Part shown: positions 1 to 8,034 of the stretch, piece after piece
How the letters are laid out: each line of letters opens with the position of its first letter
How positions within the stretch are numbered: the stretch's first letter is position 1
From: Calditrichota bacterium
GTDB taxonomy: Bacteria; Zhuqueibacterota; Zhuqueibacteria; Zhuqueibacterales; Geothermadaptataceae
Assembly (NCBI GenBank): GCA_008501545.1
Contig: QQUM01000667.1
Span: 1-11,633 of the forward strand
DNA length: 11,633 nt
Reading direction: 5' to 3'
The notes under the pieces: generated by a model
Told to the model about the DNA's origin: nothing
Databases searched by the model: none
Seen by the model: only the letters and a program-made list of their open reading frames with translations
Translations under genes and position numbers: made by a program

Positions 1-40
1 CCTTTCAACAGTCTACCACATATCGAAATCCATGCATTAA

Positions 41-664
41 CTTCTTCCTTTAGACAGTCTGGCATTATACATCCCTGAGTTATATCTGGTATTCGAGGCA
101 GAACTCGCTCTTAAAAAACACAAAATCAAAAAGTTACAAGATGTAATTCAAAAGATTCGGCAGAAGAGTGGAATAGCAAAAACAATAAACTACTATCAAG
201 CCATGTACTATTGGCACGAAGGAAGTTATGATCAATCAATTACATGCTGGCTTGCATTACTTGAAAAAGCCAGGGATGTTGAAGATAAATCTTGGCAGGC
301 TCAAATTTATATCAAATTAATTACATCACAATACTATAAACAAAATTATACTGCAGCATTAAATTGGATGGATGACGCCCACAACATCGCTAATGTCTTA
401 AATAATCAATATTTGAAGGCACAAATTGATGTAGCCGCAGGTGTTATTTTAAACACTACGGGAAATTATGAGAGGGTAATTAGTTCTATTAATAAGCACC
501 TTCCCAAGATTCAAGTTATGGAAAACCATTACCTACGTCTTCGAGCGCTACGATCAATAGCCTACGCATACCATTATACAGGCGATCAGCCAAAAGCATT
601 ACGAATGTTGATCAATGCAGAGAAACAAACAAAATCACTTAATCAATCTTATAACGACATTTAG
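41..664 (+). pseudogene. N-terminal TPR part of a disrupted TPR-CHAT protein
   Basis: This is the 5' part of a gene that entered the window from the left. The frame is open from 41 to a TAG at 662-664; the first ATG is at 203. Its translation is helical with TPR-like spacing (for example residues around NYTAALNWMDDAHN and GDQPKALRMLINAEK), matching a protein-interaction scaffold. Two lesions are visible. Bases 1-51 read sensibly in another frame (ending IHALTSS); dropping one T from the run at 49-51 joins it to LDSLALYIPELYLV in this frame. After the TAG the same frame stays open into the CHAT-bearing ORF with no other stop, and the intervening codons (665-781) still look TPR-like. The stretch is AT-rich, about one third GC on lines counted by hand. 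I infer a degraded or phase-variable 5' half; a sequencing or assembly error remains possible. No ribosome binding site is evident before 203. Confidence 0.65.
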
Positions 665-781
665 CTACAAGTTACGAAAGCGCAAATATACTATAAGTTA
701 AAAAAAACAGCCTTAGCAAAAGAAATTCTCACAGAGATTGTTCATAAAATAAATCCAGACCATAATTACTATCCCTATTGT

Positions 782-2923
782 ATGAGGCTACTGGGTAACA
801 TCGCACTTGATGATAAGAATTTCGAAAAAGCCAGGTTCTATTTCAATTTAATCTTGGAGAAAAATCCTGAAAATTCATACGCCATTGGCCGTTATGCACG
901 ATCCTATTATTTTGAAAAGCAGTACCAAAAGGCAAAACAACTCTATCGCCAGGCACTTTCGGGGATGGCAGAGAATCATTTAAACTACCCCTGGTACACG
1001 CTCCGTCAGGGTGAAGTAGCGCTGGCGCTTGGGAACGTGACACACGCCAGTGAAAAACTGCAGACTGCCCTGGCAATCGGCAAGGAAAAACAGGATACCG
1101 AGCTGCTGTGGGAAGTGTATTTTGCCTTGGGTCGCCTGTTTATGAAACAGGCGCAGTTGCCGCAAGCGATTGCTGCCTTTCATCATGCGGCCACCAACAT
1201 GGAAAACAACCGCAGAAAAATCACTATCGACGAGTTGCGCATCGGCTATTTTGAGGAAGGCAGCGCGATTTATAAGCACCTGGCCGAAGCCTATTTCCAG
1301 CGTTTTCAAGAAAACCGCCATGCGGCAGATCTTGACAGCACCGTCTATTTTTCCTCGCATACCCGCGGTCGCTCACTGCATGAAGCGATACAGGAACAGC
1401 GGGCACAAACAGCATTCCTGCAAACCAGCGCGGAAGCGGCCGGTTTCAGGGAGATGCACAAAAAAGTAGCCACCACACACTACCGCCTGCGGCTCTCATT
1501 CCTCGACACCGTGAAGACGCCGGACGCCGTTTACACAGCCCTTGAAACCGATCGCATAGATTTATTATCACAAAAACTGCGCGCACTCGAAGCCATGCCG
1601 GCAGTCGATTCCACGAAGAAAAACCAGAAGACGGATTTTTTCGCTATGGACTCCCTGCAAGCCATTTTACATAAACAGCAGGCTGCACTGTTGCTCTACC
1701 ATATTTCAAACCGGCAATCTTTTGTTTCTGCAATAAGCGCTGATACGGTTCTTGCGCTGCCGCTCCGCGCACGTGCGGATTCAGTGGATGCAGCCATGGC
1801 CACACTTCTCAATCCCTTTTATTCCATCACCAGCGATAATGTGGATTCACTCAAATTCCGCGCGGATATCGCCTATGGATTTTACACATCCCTGCTGGAA
1901 CCGGTCCTTTCCACTGTAAATCTGCCATCGAATCTGATCATTGTGCCGGACAACCATTTGGCCGGTTTGCCATTTTCGCTGCTTCTGCGTCGCCAGCCAG
2001 CGATGCAGGCGTATGGTCTCGAGGACAGTGTCGAATGTATGGATGGATTTCTACTGCACGATTTTGTTTTTTCCTACAGCCCATCCTTCTCAACTTTATT
2101 GCGACCCAGGCCGGAGCAAAAAGCCCGGCGTGATATGCTCGTCTTCGCCGATCCGGCAAACCAATCCCTTTACGATTTAGACGCTTTTAAAAAATCGCTG
2201 CGCTATCAAATGTCGCGCAAATGGTTTTATGATCCTTTACCAAGTGCGCTGGACGAGGCGGCTGCCTTGCAGCAACTCGGCCTGGATACGGAAGTCCTTG
2301 TGCGCAATGCCGGGACGGAAAATGCATTGTTCGAAAAGTACACTGACTTCCGCATTTTGCATTTTGCCACCCACGGTTTCATCGATTCGGTTTTTAATGA
2401 ATTTTCCGGAGTGGTTCTGGCGCTGGATAGCGATTCAACACGCGATGGTTTGCTCATGGGATTCGAATTTGCAAATCTAAATTTAACTCAAGACCTTGTG
2501 ACGCTGGGCGCCTGCGAGTCAGGAAGTGGCCGCAATACCACGGGTGAAGGCATACTGGGTTTGCCGCGCATCATTCTCACAGCAGGCGCGCGTTCGGTTT
2601 TGCAAACCCAGTGGAAAATTGATGATGATTTTGCAGGACGTTTGTTACCGGTGTTTTATGATAACTATTTTAACGGGAAGATGAATAAAGCGCAAGCGCT
2701 CGCGGTTGCAAAACGCAGTGTTGTGGATATGAAAGATAAACATAGCCACCCCTTTTTCTGGGCTGCCTACACACTGTATGGTGATGCCCAACGCAATGTA
2801 CCGGGCTGGTTTGAGCGCAACATGACGACTCTGATAGCGGTCGTATTGTCGTTCGGTATCATCACACTCCTGTCTATTGCATTTATACGAAATAGAAGAG
2901 CGCACGCAAAATTTCGCAAATAA
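782..2923 (+). CDS. TPR-CHAT caspase-like protease, C-terminal part with membrane anchor
   Basis: CHAT domains are caspase-like cysteine peptidases related to separase, and bacterial TPR-CHAT proteins include partners of defence effectors. Numbered from the ATG at 782, residues 1-180 are TPR-like helices, 290-460 the front of the CHAT region (NLIIVPDNHLAGLPFSLLL at 384-402), and 490-670 the catalytic part. The expected dyad is present: His531 in HFATHG and Cys578 in LGACESG, followed by GEGILGLPRIILTAGARSVL. Residues 682-702 form one hydrophobic helix followed by a basic tail (RNRRAHAKFRK), so the protein is probably membrane-anchored by its C terminus. The ATG at 782 is unlikely to be the native start: no Shine-Dalgarno sequence precedes it and the same frame is open back to the TAG at 662. 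The domain is intact although the gene is broken upstream. The role and substrate are unknown, and no obvious partner gene lies beside it. Confidence 0.85.
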   Translation: MRLLGNIALDDKNFEKARFYFNLILEKNPENSYAIGRYARSYYFEKQYQKAKQLYRQALSGMAENHLNYPWYTLRQGEVALALGNVTHASEKLQTALAIGKEKQDTELLWEVYFALGRLFMKQAQLPQAIAAFHHAATNMENNRRKITIDELRIGYFEEGSAIYKHLAEAYFQRFQENRHAADLDSTVYFSSHTRGRSLHEAIQEQRAQTAFLQTSAEAAGFREMHKKVATTHYRLRLSFLDTVKTPDAVYTALETDRIDLLSQKLRALEAMPAVDSTKKNQKTDFFAMDSLQAILHKQQAALLLYHISNRQSFVSAISADTVLALPLRARADSVDAAMATLLNPFYSITSDNVDSLKFRADIAYGFYTSLLEPVLSTVNLPSNLIIVPDNHLAGLPFSLLLRRQPAMQAYGLEDSVECMDGFLLHDFVFSYSPSFSTLLRPRPEQKARRDMLVFADPANQSLYDLDAFKKSLRYQMSRKWFYDPLPSALDEAAALQQLGLDTEVLVRNAGTENALFEKYTDFRILHFATHGFIDSVFNEFSGVVLALDSDSTRDGLLMGFEFANLNLTQDLVTLGACESGSGRNTTGEGILGLPRIILTAGARSVLQTQWKIDDDFAGRLLPVFYDNYFNGKMNKAQALAVAKRSVVDMKDKHSHPFFWAAYTLYGDAQRNVPGWFERNMTTLIAVVLSFGIITLLSIAFIRNRRAHAKFRK

Positions 2924-2965
2924 AAAAACGCCAAAGCCCGGTTGGTCTTCACCGGACCTTGGCGT
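2922..2965 (-). terminator. Rho-independent terminator of the minus-strand peptidase gene
   Basis: The arms ACGCCAA (2928-2934) and TTGGCGT (2959-2965) and the inner arms CCGGT (2938-2942) and ACCGG (2951-2955) make a stem of about 15 pairs, with two G-U wobbles in the middle and an 8-base loop. Read on the minus strand, the stem is followed directly by a run of seven T. On the plus strand no T run follows, so it should act mainly on transcripts coming from the peptidase gene. The T tract overlaps the TAA stop of the convergent CHAT gene. Confidence 0.8.
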
Positions 2966-3068
2966 CAAAAAAGATGCGATTCCATAAAAACTCAAATCGC
3001 GAAAAAAAAACTGTCTCCACTGCGGCGCTTTCACACCCATCCGCCTGCAACGCTTACCCCATCAAACG

Positions 3069-4883
3069 CTACTCAAATTTATGCTCGGGTGCATGTCCGA
3101 GCATTAACCGCAACACCGTATTCAATGTCGTCGCGTCCTGATGAAAGGCACAATGGTTTTCAGCACGTGTCGCTTCTGGATGTTTCACAGGATTGTAGGT
3201 ATGCACCCGTTTTGTGATGCCGTTCACATTTAATTCGCCACTGTATTTTTCCATGCCCATGATCGGTTCGATTGACCGCCATTTTTGCAGCGAACGCGAG
3301 ACGAGATAAAGAATCGATTTGCGGTAAACAAGCGCAACATTGTCCCGCTGCTCCCGCTCATCATCCAATTGAAAATGGTGCAGCGCTTTCACAGCGCCGG
3401 ATTTTACAACCGGGTAAATCTTCTTGTTATAAAGCGATGTGGTACACGCCGGCGCAAGAAGGATGAGATTCTCGATCACCGGCCCATTCAAATCCAACCA
3501 GTGCTGCAGCAAATGCGCCAGCCAGACGCCGCCTGCACTGTGGCCAATCAAATGGATATGCGGGCGTTCGTTGTGTGGTATCTCTAAAATACGATGGATG
3601 AATTTTGCAATGACATCCAATCCGGCGCCGTTGGACTTGAAAGCGCGTTCGGCATCGTTTTGCATTTCAGACCATAAGGCGTAGCCCAATGGCTGAACCA
3701 GTCTTTCAATGATCCTGTCCGTCCAATCACTGATGCCCGCAGCCCGTTCGCTGGCTTTCTCTTCTTTTCCCAGCACGACATCATACAGTTCCTCATGCAG
3801 TCCGGATTCCCACATGAGATGGATTTCATGCATGTTATTTTTTGCGAAAACATCGTGCCAGCGCACCACCGAGCTCGCAGTTTTCTTGACATTGTTGGCG
3901 CCGCCGTGCACATAAAAAACGATGTGCTTCTCTGCATCAGTATTCGTGTTGTTTATCGCTTTGTCGATTATATCCTGCACCTGGTTTTCATCGGAGGGAT
4001 AATCACCAAAAGGATCGTATTTTCCGTCATCGATATGAATGTAGTGATCGCGTATGAAATATTGCGGTGGGGCTGCAGCATGGGCCGGCTGCGTTAACAC
4101 ATTTCCGGCAAAATCCGCATTTGCAGTTTTCAGAAGAGAAACGCCCATGCGCGAAACCCAGGCATCCCACATGTTGCGTTCCGCATCAAAATAGCTCCAG
4201 AGAGCACAACCGGGATACGTGATCCCGTCGAGGATTACGCCGCCCCAATTCTCACCCCATGAATTTTGAATGATGAAGCCTTCATCTGTATATCCCAACA
4301 AAACGAAAGCATGGCCGCCCGAAGGTGTCGTTGCATGCGCATCGTTCACCCGGCCATCTTCCATTTTGTTGTAATCCCAACCAGCATGCAACGATGCTGT
4401 GACAAAAACAGCGCCGGCTTCGGCAATGGCCGTGTGTAATTCGGTCCGGCGGCGGTAAACACGGTAATACGCACCAAGTGGAAATTGATGGGCAGCGCGT
4501 TGTCTATCTGCGGTCAGGTAGCCGGCATTGTCGCTTAAATAAGGCCAATCGGCTTCCGGACATACGCCATATTTCTGCCAGCCTTTCATGGCGCCACGGG
4601 CACTGGAACCATTGTAATTTTCGCCCGGCCATTGGTCGTGGCGCTTCGCCATTTCATACAGCATGCGTGCGCTCGCCGGTACATCGATACCGCGACTGCG
4701 ATTGAAATAATCGATAATAGCGGCAAGCGCAAAACCGGTGCAGGCGCTGCCTGTTCCCTGGTGCCGGATGCGCATGTGTTCTTTTTTCGGAATTAATTTT
4801 TGTTGCAAAGGAATGAGAGCAGGTTGGTAAATCATATCACGAAAATCGGTGGAGTCCGGGCGGGTGGGTAAATTCTGACTCAT
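3069..4883 (-). CDS. Papain-like (C1) cysteine peptidase fused to an alpha/beta hydrolase domain
   Basis: The N-terminal half is a C1-type peptidase. Gln42 and Cys48 lie in HQGTGSACTGFA (oxyanion-hole Gln and nucleophile), His191 in SGGHAFVLLGY and Asn207 in QNSWGENWGG, so the full papain catalytic set is present. From about residue 318 a second domain begins with VFYVHGG (326-328, oxyanion region). It carries the nucleophile elbow GHSAG (Ser449) and a late candidate catalytic His577 in ENHCAF, as in serine alpha/beta hydrolases. No signal peptide or membrane helix is seen, so it is probably cytoplasmic; there is also no long propeptide, only a short N-terminal lead. The start is well supported: GGGAGGAA (4887-4894, minus strand) lies just before the ATG. 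It is the last gene of the minus-strand run and ends at a strong terminator. Substrates are unknown. The pairing of two hydrolase domains in one chain is the notable point. Confidence 0.85.
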   Translation of the reverse strand: MSQNLPTRPDSTDFRDMIYQPALIPLQQKLIPKKEHMRIRHQGTGSACTGFALAAIIDYFNRSRGIDVPASARMLYEMAKRHDQWPGENYNGSSARGAMKGWQKYGVCPEADWPYLSDNAGYLTADRQRAAHQFPLGAYYRVYRRRTELHTAIAEAGAVFVTASLHAGWDYNKMEDGRVNDAHATTPSGGHAFVLLGYTDEGFIIQNSWGENWGGVILDGITYPGCALWSYFDAERNMWDAWVSRMGVSLLKTANADFAGNVLTQPAHAAAPPQYFIRDHYIHIDDGKYDPFGDYPSDENQVQDIIDKAINNTNTDAEKHIVFYVHGGANNVKKTASSVVRWHDVFAKNNMHEIHLMWESGLHEELYDVVLGKEEKASERAAGISDWTDRIIERLVQPLGYALWSEMQNDAERAFKSNGAGLDVIAKFIHRILEIPHNERPHIHLIGHSAGGVWLAHLLQHWLDLNGPVIENLILLAPACTTSLYNKKIYPVVKSGAVKALHHFQLDDEREQRDNVALVYRKSILYLVSRSLQKWRSIEPIMGMEKYSGELNVNGITKRVHTYNPVKHPEATRAENHCAFHQDATTLNTVLRLMLGHAPEHKFE

Positions 4884-4948
4884 GGGTTCCTCCCTTTGAG
4901 AATTTGATTGTATGGCATGTTATTACATGAATTGAGGACAAGAATTGT

Positions 4949-4965
4949 GAACGGGAATCCCGTTC
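4949..4965 (-). other. Short perfect stem-loop between esterase and peptidase genes
   Basis: GAACGGG and CCCGTTC pair perfectly around a 3-base loop, just downstream of the esterase stop (4976-4978). On the minus strand it is followed by ACAATTCTTG, which is a poor T tract, so it would be at best a weak terminator. It could also be an mRNA-processing or stability hairpin in a transcript that continues into the peptidase gene. The rest of the 92-base gap shows no clear promoter. Confidence 0.4.
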
Positions 4966-4975
4966 CAAAACTGGA

Positions 4976-5740
4976 TCAGTCGGCAGCAGTATCGAGTAGA
5001 AAATCAAGTATTTTCAACAGCTCATCTTTTTTCGGTTCCGGGATCGAATGGCCAATATTTTCATATTTTTCAAAATGGACTTTAGCGCCGAGTTGGCGTA
5101 TTGCTTCATTCGCTTGCACAGCCTGCTCCACCAGGGCATCCTCCTCCCCGGTACCGATGTAAACCCGGAAATCATCATAAGCGCCAATCGTCTTGAAATT
5201 TCGAATATTCCGGTTTATCAGCGATTTTTCAAAGGGTGCACCAAGGGCGGCCAATCCCTGAAAAACAGTGGGGGAATTCAGTCCAAGCTGGTAACTCAAC
5301 CGGCCACCAGCAGAAAAGCCGACAACATATATGGATTTGGTATCGATATGTATTTTATCCAAAATCGCCGCATAGCACAGTTTGATGTATTCCGCCGCAT
5401 TCTCTCCCCATTCAAATCCAAAATCATTTTGGAGAGGCTCCGTACCTTGCGGTGTCAGAAGAATACATTTATTGCGATTCGCTACGCGGCGCCACAAATC
5501 ATGAAATGCCGCCGCGTTGCTGCCATAGCCATGCAGCGCGATAATCAAAGGATAAGCATTTACCGGTGTATAGTTTTCCGGAACGGAATATAAGGCGACC
5601 GCCTGTTGCGGTTGGTTGTTCTGATCTGCATAGTTGATCGACATGCGATGTGAGATGCCCGGATCTATGGGCATATAATCATTCCCGCAGCACAGGAATA
5701 GCAGAAATATGCAAAAAAAATATTCCCGGGAAAATTCCAT
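4976..5740 (-). CDS. Secreted or lipoprotein alpha/beta-hydrolase (carboxylesterase / PHB-depolymerase-like)
   Basis: The 254-residue product starts with a short basic-hydrophobic signal (YFFCIFLLFLCCGND). The cysteines at 17-18 could be lipidated, but the box is not canonical (no small residue before Cys17), so export is likely while lipidation is uncertain. The mature part carries the serine-hydrolase set: ALHGYGS (His70-Gly71, oxyanion region), GFSAGG with nucleophile Ser143, Asp201 in GTGEEDALVE and His231 in NIGHSIP. Size and motif order fit small carboxylesterases and polyhydroxybutyrate-depolymerase-like or LpqC-like proteins; the substrate cannot be read from sequence. It begins 29 bases after xdhB on the same strand, which suggests co-transcription. 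The ribosome binding site is weak (AGAAAG). An overlapping upstream ATG is in another frame, so this ATG is the reasonable start. Confidence 0.82.
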   Translation of the reverse strand: MEFSREYFFCIFLLFLCCGNDYMPIDPGISHRMSINYADQNNQPQQAVALYSVPENYTPVNAYPLIIALHGYGSNAAAFHDLWRRVANRNKCILLTPQGTEPLQNDFGFEWGENAAEYIKLCYAAILDKIHIDTKSIYVVGFSAGGRLSYQLGLNSPTVFQGLAALGAPFEKSLINRNIRNFKTIGAYDDFRVYIGTGEEDALVEQAVQANEAIRQLGAKVHFEKYENIGHSIPEPKKDELLKILDFLLDTAAD

Positions 5741-5769
5741 CTCATACGCTTCTTTCTCTGTTCAATAAT

Positions 5770-8034
5770 TCACTCGTCTTTTGTCAGGCGGGAAATTGCC
5801 ATCAACACACGTTCCGGTGTGAATGGTGCAATAAAAGGAATTTCCCCGTTCGACCGGTAGGCTTTCATTGCCTCGCGCAGGGCAAACCAGGCGCCAATGC
5901 CGTACATAAACGGCGGTTCGCCAATAGCTTTCGAATGAAACAAGCCGGCCGGATGGGCAGCATTTTCGAGAATATGCACGCGCAGGTCTTCCGGTGCAAA
6001 ATAGATATCCGGAATTTTGTAGGTACTCAACGTGCTCGCCAGCAACCGGCCTTCTTCGGAAAAAACCACATCTTCCATCATCAGCCAGCCAATGCCTTGC
6101 ATCAGCGCGCCTTCGATCTGCCCCAGATCCACTTTTGGTGACAGACTTGATCCAAGATCGTGGACAATATCCACCGACTCGACAATGTAAGTCCCGCGAA
6201 TGCAATCGAGTCGGACAACCGTGGCCGCAACGCCATAGGCATAATAAGCAAACGGATGGCCCTTTTCTTTCGATTTATCGAAATGAATATTCGGCGTCGC
6301 ATAATGCGCCTGAGCGGAGAGACTCACCCGCGCCCAATAGGCTTTGTCGGTGAGTTCCTGCCATTGCAGCGACTGTGGTTTTTCGTCAACCCAGATTTTA
6401 TCATCATGAAAGCTAATCTTTGATCGCTCGACGTCGAGCAAGCGGGAGGCAAAACACTGCAATCGCTCTAGTATTTGCTCGCAAGCCAACCGTGTTGCAT
6501 GCCCGTTTAAATCGGAACCCGAGCTGGCGGCTGTTGGAGATGTATTGGCCACACGACCGGTGTTCGTGCTGTCCACCCGGATGCGCCGCGCATCAATGCC
6601 CAGTACACGGGCTGCGACCTGCTGCAATTTCGCATTCACCCCCTGCCCCATTTCAACTGCGCCTGTGCTGACACCGACACTGCCATCGTTGTAAACATGC
6701 ACCAATGCACCGGCCTGATTTAACGCTGTATTTGTAAAGGAAATGCCGAATGTCACCGGCATCATGGCAAAACCTTTTTTCACTTCCTGATTTCTTTCAT
6801 TAAAACGCCTAACATTTTGCTGAAGCTTTTCAATATCATATCGTTCGACAGTTTCATGCCAGCAGGATTTGATCCGGCTTTCCTGTATTATTTGCCCGTA
6901 TGGCGTTTCATCCCCATCCTGCCAGAGATTTTTATCCTGAATTGTAGCCGGTGTCACACCCATTTTTTCAGCCGCGGCCGCAATGGCCGACTCAATAACG
7001 AACATCGCCTGCGGGCCACCGAAACCACGGAAGGCGGTGTTGGGCGGCAAATTTGTGCGACAACTTAAGGCGGTCGCCTTGACGTTCGGAATAAAGTAAC
7101 TGTTGGTGCTGTGAAAAAGTGTGCGTTCAAGAATGGCTGTAGAGAGATCGGCTGCAGCGCCGGCATTCTGGTAATAGGTTGCTTCGTAGGCGAGAATTTT
7201 CCCGGCTTTGTCGAGCCCGATTTTAAAGTCGGAACTGTACGGATGCCGCTTGCCGGTCATCACCATGTCCTCATGGCGGCGCAGCACGAGTTTTACCGGT
7301 TGCTGCATACAATAAGCAGCCAAAGCCGCCATCGTTGCCCAGGCTGTGGCCTGGTCTTCCTTGCCGCCGAAGCCGCCGCCCAGGCGCAGGACATCCACTT
7401 CAATTTTGTGCATTGGCAGGCCAAGGACACGCGCAACGATGCGCTGCACCGCTGTCGGGCCCTGGGTGCTGGAAATGAGTTTCAACCCACCGTCTTCCTT
7501 TGGCATCGCAAGGCAGCCCTGGGTTTCCAGGTACAAATGTTCCTGTCCACCGGATGCGGCTGTTCCGGAGACGATGACATCACATTTTTCCCATGCCGCA
7601 TCGGTATCCCCGCAGGAAAAAGTGCGTGCCGGCGCGATGAGCTGGCCTTTTTCAGCCGCGACACGTGGATCTGTGACTACCGGTTTTTCCTCGTATTCGA
7701 TCGCGATCAATGCGACAGCCTCACGGGCCTGTTCCGGTGTTTCAGCAACCACGATCGCAATGGGTTGGCCGATGAAGTGCACTTCAACGGCCGCCAGCAA
7801 TTGTTCGTCCTGAATTATGGAACCAATTTGATTCTCGCCCGGCACATCTTTCGCCAACAAAATTCGTCGAACACCGGGATAATTTTCTGCATTTTCAAGG
7901 TGTATTGATTTTATCGTGCCATGGGCGACGGCGCTGCCTTTGACAGCCGCATGCAATGTATTGTCCGGAGCCGGAAAGTCATCAACAAAACGGGATTCTC
8001 CACGCACATGCAAGTTGGTATCGTAGTTTTTCAT
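5770..8034 (-). CDS. xdhB: Xanthine dehydrogenase, molybdopterin-binding large subunit
   Basis: This subunit hydroxylates hypoxanthine and xanthine to urate at a molybdopterin centre and passes electrons to the FeS/FAD subunit. From the start chosen it has 754 residues, near the 777 of the Rhodobacter capsulatus-type XdhB. Landmarks known from bovine xanthine oxidase are all visible: Gln164 in GGQEHLYLET, GGGFGGKE with Glu226 (purine-binding Glu), Arg336 in FRGFGGPQ (the Arg that distinguishes xanthine enzymes from aldehyde oxidases), the EMGQGVNAK loop (461-469) and Glu706 in GEPPF (catalytic base). This favours a purine over an aldehyde substrate. I reject the upstream ATG at 8100. The ATG at 8032-8034 overlaps the xdhA stop as ATGA, and GAGGAGG (8042-8048) lies 7 bases before it. 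No XdhC cofactor-insertion chaperone is present nearby. The protein is cytoplasmic. Confidence 0.94.
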   Translation of the reverse strand: MKNYDTNLHVRGESRFVDDFPAPDNTLHAAVKGSAVAHGTIKSIHLENAENYPGVRRILLAKDVPGENQIGSIIQDEQLLAAVEVHFIGQPIAIVVAETPEQAREAVALIAIEYEEKPVVTDPRVAAEKGQLIAPARTFSCGDTDAAWEKCDVIVSGTAASGGQEHLYLETQGCLAMPKEDGGLKLISSTQGPTAVQRIVARVLGLPMHKIEVDVLRLGGGFGGKEDQATAWATMAALAAYCMQQPVKLVLRRHEDMVMTGKRHPYSSDFKIGLDKAGKILAYEATYYQNAGAAADLSTAILERTLFHSTNSYFIPNVKATALSCRTNLPPNTAFRGFGGPQAMFVIESAIAAAAEKMGVTPATIQDKNLWQDGDETPYGQIIQESRIKSCWHETVERYDIEKLQQNVRRFNERNQEVKKGFAMMPVTFGISFTNTALNQAGALVHVYNDGSVGVSTGAVEMGQGVNAKLQQVAARVLGIDARRIRVDSTNTGRVANTSPTAASSGSDLNGHATRLACEQILERLQCFASRLLDVERSKISFHDDKIWVDEKPQSLQWQELTDKAYWARVSLSAQAHYATPNIHFDKSKEKGHPFAYYAYGVAATVVRLDCIRGTYIVESVDIVHDLGSSLSPKVDLGQIEGALMQGIGWLMMEDVVFSEEGRLLASTLSTYKIPDIYFAPEDLRVHILENAAHPAGLFHSKAIGEPPFMYGIGAWFALREAMKAYRSNGEIPFIAPFTPERVLMAISRLTKDE

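Noticed and set aside
662..664. TAG read through as a sense codon (recoding or alternative code)
   Set aside because: TAG is the ordinary stop of two intact genes here, the peptidase fusion (3069-3071) and the activating enzyme (10400-10402), so general recoding is unlikely.
2976..3000. GCGATT / AATCGC inverted repeat before an A run, as a second terminator
   Set aside because: The stem is only six pairs, and the A run is on the wrong side for a T tract on either strand's transcript.
3795..4097. Plus-strand open frame of 100 codons over the peptidase-hydrolase linker
   Set aside because: It is antisense to a well-supported gene and has no independent support.
7111..7908. Plus-strand open frame of 265 codons
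   Set aside because: It is antisense to the conserved core of xdhB, with no recognisable domain or ribosome binding site.
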